NCBI GenBank assembly: GCA_009663005.1
Contig: VIGQ01001007.1
Coordinates: 1 to 10,000 of the forward strand
Length of the DNA: 10,000 nt
Origin: Actinidia chinensis
Taxonomy: Eukaryota; Streptophyta; Magnoliopsida; Ericales; Actinidiaceae
Reading direction: 5' to 3'
Shown: positions 9,701 through 10,000 of the stretch, piece by piece
How the letters are laid out: each line of letters begins with the position of its first letter
Position numbering within the stretch: position 1 is the first letter of the stretch
Made by a program: the position numbers and the translations under genes
Notes under the pieces: model-generated
Seen by the model: only the letters and a program-made list of their open reading frames with translations
Database searches by the model: none
What the model was told of the DNA's origin: nothing

Positions 9701-10000
9701 AATGATATCTCTGATGTTCTGCGACATCACTTTAGCATTGATATGACGAAGGAAAAGTAATATTGTATGAAAGGACAACAAGTAATGAATTCTCCACTCC
9801 CACTCCAGAGATTATTTTATCCAAAAATTTTTTTGTTGTTTTCTATATTTTGATTCTACATAATTCAGGTAACTGACATAAGATATGGTGGAGGAACCAT
9901 GCGAGTTACAGGAAAAAAAAGGCATAAAACAAAAAATATGTTGATTTAATGCGGAAGCATCGGTTCTAACTATGCTATTCGTCCTCAAATAAATGCATTT
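1..10000 (+). CDS. UPL1: UPL1/UPL2-type HECT E3 ubiquitin-protein ligase, partial at both ends, frame broken throughout
   Basis: Giant plant HECT ligases of this family take ubiquitin from an E2 onto a cysteine and pass it to substrates; HUWE1 is the animal counterpart. Seen here in order: helical scaffold, UBA, UIM, acidic tract, UBM ubiquitin-binding repeats, helical region and HECT N-lobe, spread over ten exons. Exonic sequence totals about 7.4 kb, or some 2,470 codons, against about 3,700 residues for the whole family protein. The start codon and DUF908/DUF913 region lie upstream; the final roughly 150 residues, with the catalytic cysteine, lie downstream. Blocks such as LDLMHFGGH, HVGSNSVELA, RNRRGESSRRGEG and AIRPQINAF identify the family, but they sit in different frames separated by one-base indels and stops. 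UPL1 and UPL2 are close paralogues and I cannot tell them apart, so the symbol is tentative. The copy may be a pseudogene or a functional gene with sequence errors. Confidence 0.93.
728..857 (+). other. UPL1: UBA domain (ubiquitin-associated)
   Basis: After the Pro-rich lead PPP-NES, the sequence reads as the family UBA. Its last helix is clean as EALRHVGSNSVELA (about 789-830), followed by a damaged MEWLF equivalent. The first helix and the MGF loop (about 740-775) are recognisable only after allowing several base changes and frame hops, so ubiquitin-binding residues cannot be judged there. A stop codon (TGA, 852-854) interrupts the frame that carries the third helix. In plant UPL1/UPL2 a UBA sits at this place, just before a UIM. 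Confidence 0.8.
864..923 (+). other. UPL1: Ubiquitin-interacting motif (UIM)
   Basis: The frame reads QEDDEFARAVAM, matching the UIM pattern of an acidic patch, then Ala, then a downstream Ser. In that frame the Ser position becomes Arg-Trp. Inserting one base after AM restores S-L-E-D-S, so the missing Ser is a frame effect rather than a substitution. The position a few residues after the UBA is as expected for UPL1/UPL2. Confidence 0.75.
3262..3480 (+). other. UPL1: Asp/Glu-rich acidic tract
   Basis: This is a run of GAT, GAG and GAA codons, with a central LEDE-IHHL element (about 3347-3370) and an EFDEE element (about 3412). It precedes VILRLEE (about 3470). The same long acidic segment is present in plant UPL1/UPL2 and in HUWE1. 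Several single-base gains and losses shift the frame inside it. On the opposite strand it produces spurious poly-Ser reading frames. Confidence 0.88.
3726..3906 (+). other. UPL1: Intron, 181 bases, phase 1
   Basis: The donor is GTAACT after the conserved LGNS-G. The acceptor is TTTTCTCCAG after a pyrimidine-rich run. Protein homology stops at the donor and resumes at the acceptor with ENAHTSE-HSDR. By chance one frame stays open through it, giving a 192-codon ORF at 3632-4210 whose middle is intronic. Confidence 0.88.
3907..5010 (+). CDS. UPL1: Exon: linker and UBM ubiquitin-binding repeats
   Basis: It begins with ENTSSR-type Ser-rich sequence, then FRTLRNG (about 3982) and STIPQGLEDMLVSHLRQP (about 4064-4118), then ITTLEPQSKV. 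A poorly conserved, Asn/Ser-rich linker follows (about 4200-4460), then SLRSLDV (about 4470) and RTRRTNGSFG (about 4554). The last 280 bases hold the repeated IDPxFLxALPxxLRxEVL-type motifs. It ends after LREE at a phase 0 donor. Frame changes occur throughout; the linker at 4200-4460 is the part least securely matched. Confidence 0.85.
4732..5010 (+). other. UPL1: UBM (DUF4414-type) ubiquitin-binding motif repeats
   Basis: Three related units are visible. The first, 4732-4800, starts IDPAFL and ends with an EVLSAQQGQ equivalent in shifted frames. The second, 4846-4905, starts GDIDP and continues through an ALPP-like stretch to a VLA-QQQ end. The third, about 4960-5010, reads EMDTVS, then a damaged IATF, then LREE, and is completed by VLLTS in the next exon. 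In HUWE1 and plant UPL1/UPL2 these short helical motifs bind ubiquitin. Assignment rests on pattern and order, since each unit contains at least one frame change. Confidence 0.8.
5011..5098 (+). other. UPL1: Intron, 88 bases, phase 0
   Basis: The donor is GTATGG directly after the LREE codons. The acceptor is TTTATCTTAG after a strong T-rich tract (5044-5090). Joining across it gives LREE-VLLTS, the continuous family sequence, which fixes both ends. Confidence 0.88.
5099..5392 (+). CDS. UPL1: Exon: post-UBM Arg-rich segment
   Basis: It reads VLLTSS, then ILANLTPASVAQANML (frame-shifted, about 5121-5169). RNRRGESSRRGEG is uninterrupted at 5218-5256. Next come frame-hopping matches to a GG-IIAR stretch and a G-AP-LVDTEALPAMV stretch, and the exon ends at a phase 0 donor after Gln. 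The Arg/Ser-rich block is among the best diagnostics of plant UPL1/UPL2 in the window. Confidence 0.9.
5393..5473 (+). other. UPL1: Intron, 81 bases, phase 0
   Basis: The donor is GTATCC and the acceptor ATTATCTAG. Joining across it gives VVQ-EPLYK, the expected continuous peptide. It is AT-rich, with no other content seen. Confidence 0.87.
5474..5678 (+). CDS. UPL1: Exon: helical middle region
   Basis: It starts EPLYK. ETRTALVKI is clean at 5531-5557. The continuation LLLLDIRN-P-NHLIAL-PSYRLYGCQNHV is readable with single-base repairs, and the exon ends PQSFDG at a phase 1 donor. It belongs to the conserved helical segment between the UBM repeats and the HECT domain. No catalytic role is known for this part. 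Confidence 0.88.
5679..6518 (+). other. UPL1: Intron, 840 bases, phase 1
   Basis: The donor GTAATA follows QSFDG. The acceptor TTGTTCTTACAG is followed by the expected V-PPLVSR-like segment. The intron is AT-rich with a T run near 6046-6055. I examined it for a nested gene, tRNA or transposon ends and recognise nothing; short reading frames inside it (for example 5980-6165) match no family I know. Confidence 0.85.
6519..6806 (+). CDS. UPL1: Exon: helical middle region (V-PPLVSR to LEQ)
   Basis: Frame-hopping matches run in order: PPLVSR, LETLT (about 6548), LARNHPLVAK-like (about 6565-6595), RLPP (about 6608), HE-NFDHA, GKAVM-VEDD (about 6670-6700), then QEGSFSIAL (about 6721-6747), ending in an I-HLEQ equivalent at a phase 0 donor. 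A 103-codon frame on the opposite strand over the same bases is a shadow. Confidence 0.86.
6807..6878 (+). other. UPL1: Intron, 72 bases, phase 0
   Basis: The donor is GTGTGA and the acceptor CTTGTTTCAG. The peptide joins as LEQ-LLNFLEVI, as expected in the family. It is short and T-rich. Confidence 0.87.
6879..7183 (+). CDS. UPL1: Exon: Ser/Pro-rich linker
   Basis: It starts LLN and, after restoring one T, reads FLEVII-NVESKSS. A low-complexity Ser/Glu/Pro linker follows, then a PKPDDSSKP-S-like stretch and KKAECDTS (7098-7121), ending with LR-LC and AREG at a phase 2 donor. The linker is poorly conserved in the family. KKAECDTS and the terminal AREG anchor the assignment. Confidence 0.85.
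7184..7951 (+). other. UPL1: Intron, 768 bases, phase 2
   Basis: The donor GTATGA follows the first two bases of the Gly codon in AREG. The acceptor TTTCTCCCCAG is followed by T-TTG-TCA, giving AREG-LSEN. Phase 2 is preserved on both sides. The interior is AT-rich with T runs (for example 7893-7902), and no gene, RNA or mobile element is recognised. Confidence 0.85.
7952..9081 (+). CDS. UPL1: Exon: pre-HECT helical region and start of HECT N-lobe
   Basis: Readable blocks in order are LSEN-YA, VAIAPTHCHL (8000-8029), QNLTKSA (about 8059), SSLVASM (about 8185), CISKI (about 8314), SPSRYENV (about 8370), GVMP-LPAG, QNILPY (8426-8443), SFFV-CEK, LLASRSLQ-like, LRADEKH, then LKVPRFIDLDNKRA (8703-8744). 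The HECT domain follows: RSKIKH (8752), ISVRRA (8802-8819), SIDAGG (8910-8927), FTTVGND, NPNSVYQTEHLS (9023-9058) and FVGRV before a phase 0 donor. Even these highly conserved parts contain frame changes and stops. Confidence 0.9.
9082..9158 (+). other. UPL1: Intron, 77 bases, phase 0
   Basis: The donor is GTGAGG after FVGRV. The acceptor is TTTATTTCAG before VGKELL. Joining gives GRV-VGK, invariant in the family, which fixes both boundaries. Confidence 0.88.
9159..9300 (+). CDS. UPL1: Exon: HECT N-lobe segment
   Basis: VGKELLEGQLLDVHFTRSFY is uninterrupted through about 9218 and nearly matches the family (usual VGKALFDGQ). It continues KL-LG-VK-TY-N, then DIEAID (9250-9267) and DY-K-LK. The usual Trp-Met before LE reads Gly-Gly (about 9289-9295), a real substitution or an error. 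It ends at a phase 0 donor GTATGT. Confidence 0.92.
9331..9367. repeat. CT/GA inverted simple repeat
   Basis: A (CT)n run at about 9332-9342 is followed by AGGGAGAGCAAAA and a (GA)n run at 9358-9367. The two arms are complementary and could pair as a hairpin of about ten base pairs in the transcript. A second CT run follows at 9595-9605. It lies wholly within an intron and is most simply a microsatellite. Confidence 0.7.
9550..9640 (+). repeat. Direct repeat of a 19-mer, spaced 72 bases
   Basis: TTGAAGAGGATTTATATCA occurs at 9550-9568 and again, identical, at 9622-9640. Both copies are followed by similar TGTTT sequence. The intervening bases include ATATAAGTCATCTCTCTCTCT (9585-9605), which also resembles 9321-9342, and TATGTTGCATA occurs at 9302 and 9609. 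Together these suggest local duplication within the intron. Confidence 0.75.
9701..9781 (+). CDS. UPL1: Exon: HECT N-lobe segment (NDISDVL to YERT)
   Basis: NDISDVL is clean at 9701-9721. A one-base insertion then shifts the frame into D-TFSID equivalents. EK-LILYERT is readable only after adding a base near 9757. It ends at a phase 0 donor GTAATG. A stop TAA appears in the first frame at about 9758. Confidence 0.88.
9782..9868 (+). other. UPL1: Intron, 87 bases, phase 0
   Basis: The donor is GTAATG and the acceptor CATAATTCAG before VTD. It is T-rich in its second half. The join gives YERT-x-VTD as in the family. Confidence 0.85.
9869..10000 (+). CDS. UPL1: Exon: HECT domain, continues past the window
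   Basis: It starts VTD. Next come a damaged ELIPGG equivalent, RVT (about 9902), a KHKYVDL equivalent in hopping frames, AEHR (about 9955), and a clean AIRPQINAF at 9974-10000, the last codon of the window. The A run at 9912-9919 and the region up to 9950 carry several indels. Confidence 0.88.

Larger units (their letters stand above)
8752..10000 (+). other. UPL1: HECT domain N-lobe, interrupted by three introns, incomplete at window end
   Basis: This is the E2-binding lobe of the ligase. It begins near RSKIKH and runs through SIDAGG (8910), NPNSVYQTEHLS (9023), GRV-VGKELLEGQLLDVHFT (split by an intron), DIEAID (9250-9267), NDISDVL (9701) and AIRPQINAF (9974-10000). The active-site cysteine of the C-lobe lies, by family length, a little over 100 residues beyond the window end, so catalytic competence cannot be read here. 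Frame disruptions within this domain would abolish activity if they are real. Confidence 0.9.

Noticed and set aside
1..10000. Processed (retro) pseudogene
   Set aside because: Nine introns are present at positions consistent with the protein, so the copy did not come from spliced mRNA.
1..10000. A novel defence, mobile or RNA-based system
   Set aside because: All supportable coding signal is explained by one known plant ubiquitin ligase. Both strands and the introns show nothing suggesting another system.

Overview
The window is a piece of a flowering-plant nuclear gene, probably from a eudicot. It has spliceosomal GT-AG introns with T-rich tracts, no prokaryotic features, and exons that read as one very large plant protein family. 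All of the coding signal lies on the + strand and belongs to one gene, a UPL1/UPL2-type HECT E3 ubiquitin ligase (about 3,700 residues in Arabidopsis; relative of animal HUWE1). The window holds roughly its C-terminal two thirds. The start codon and the N-terminal DUF908/DUF913 repeats lie upstream. The last part of the HECT domain, including the catalytic cysteine, lies downstream.

Layout: a very long exon (1-3725) carries a helical scaffold, a UBA domain, a UIM and the Asp/Glu-rich tract. Exon 3907-5010 carries a linker and the ubiquitin-binding UBM repeats. Exons 5099-5392, 5474-5678, 6519-6806 and 6879-7183 carry the arginine-rich and helical middle region. Exon 7952-9081 enters the HECT N-lobe. 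Short exons 9159-9300, 9701-9781 and 9869-10000+ continue the HECT domain. The nine introns all have GT and AG ends, and each falls where the protein reads continuously across it.

The outstanding feature is that the reading frame is broken throughout. Conserved peptide blocks follow one another in the correct order but hop between the three forward frames, mostly through one-base gaps or insertions every few tens of bases. No intact ORF longer than 192 codons exists, and that one runs through an intron. The locus is therefore either a DNA-level (intron-bearing) pseudogene or a functional gene in an uncorrected, indel-rich long-read assembly. In the stretch I compared most closely (69-360), single-base gaps outnumber clear substitutions, which favours sequence error. 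This is a hand comparison with remembered family sequences, not an alignment.

I see no transposon, tRNA, rRNA, CRISPR array or second gene. The two large introns (840 and 768 bases) contain nothing I recognise. The 400-base intron 9301-9700 contains a CT/GA inverted simple repeat and a repeated 19-mer. I found no new biological system here; the window is a damaged or error-laden copy of a known gene.
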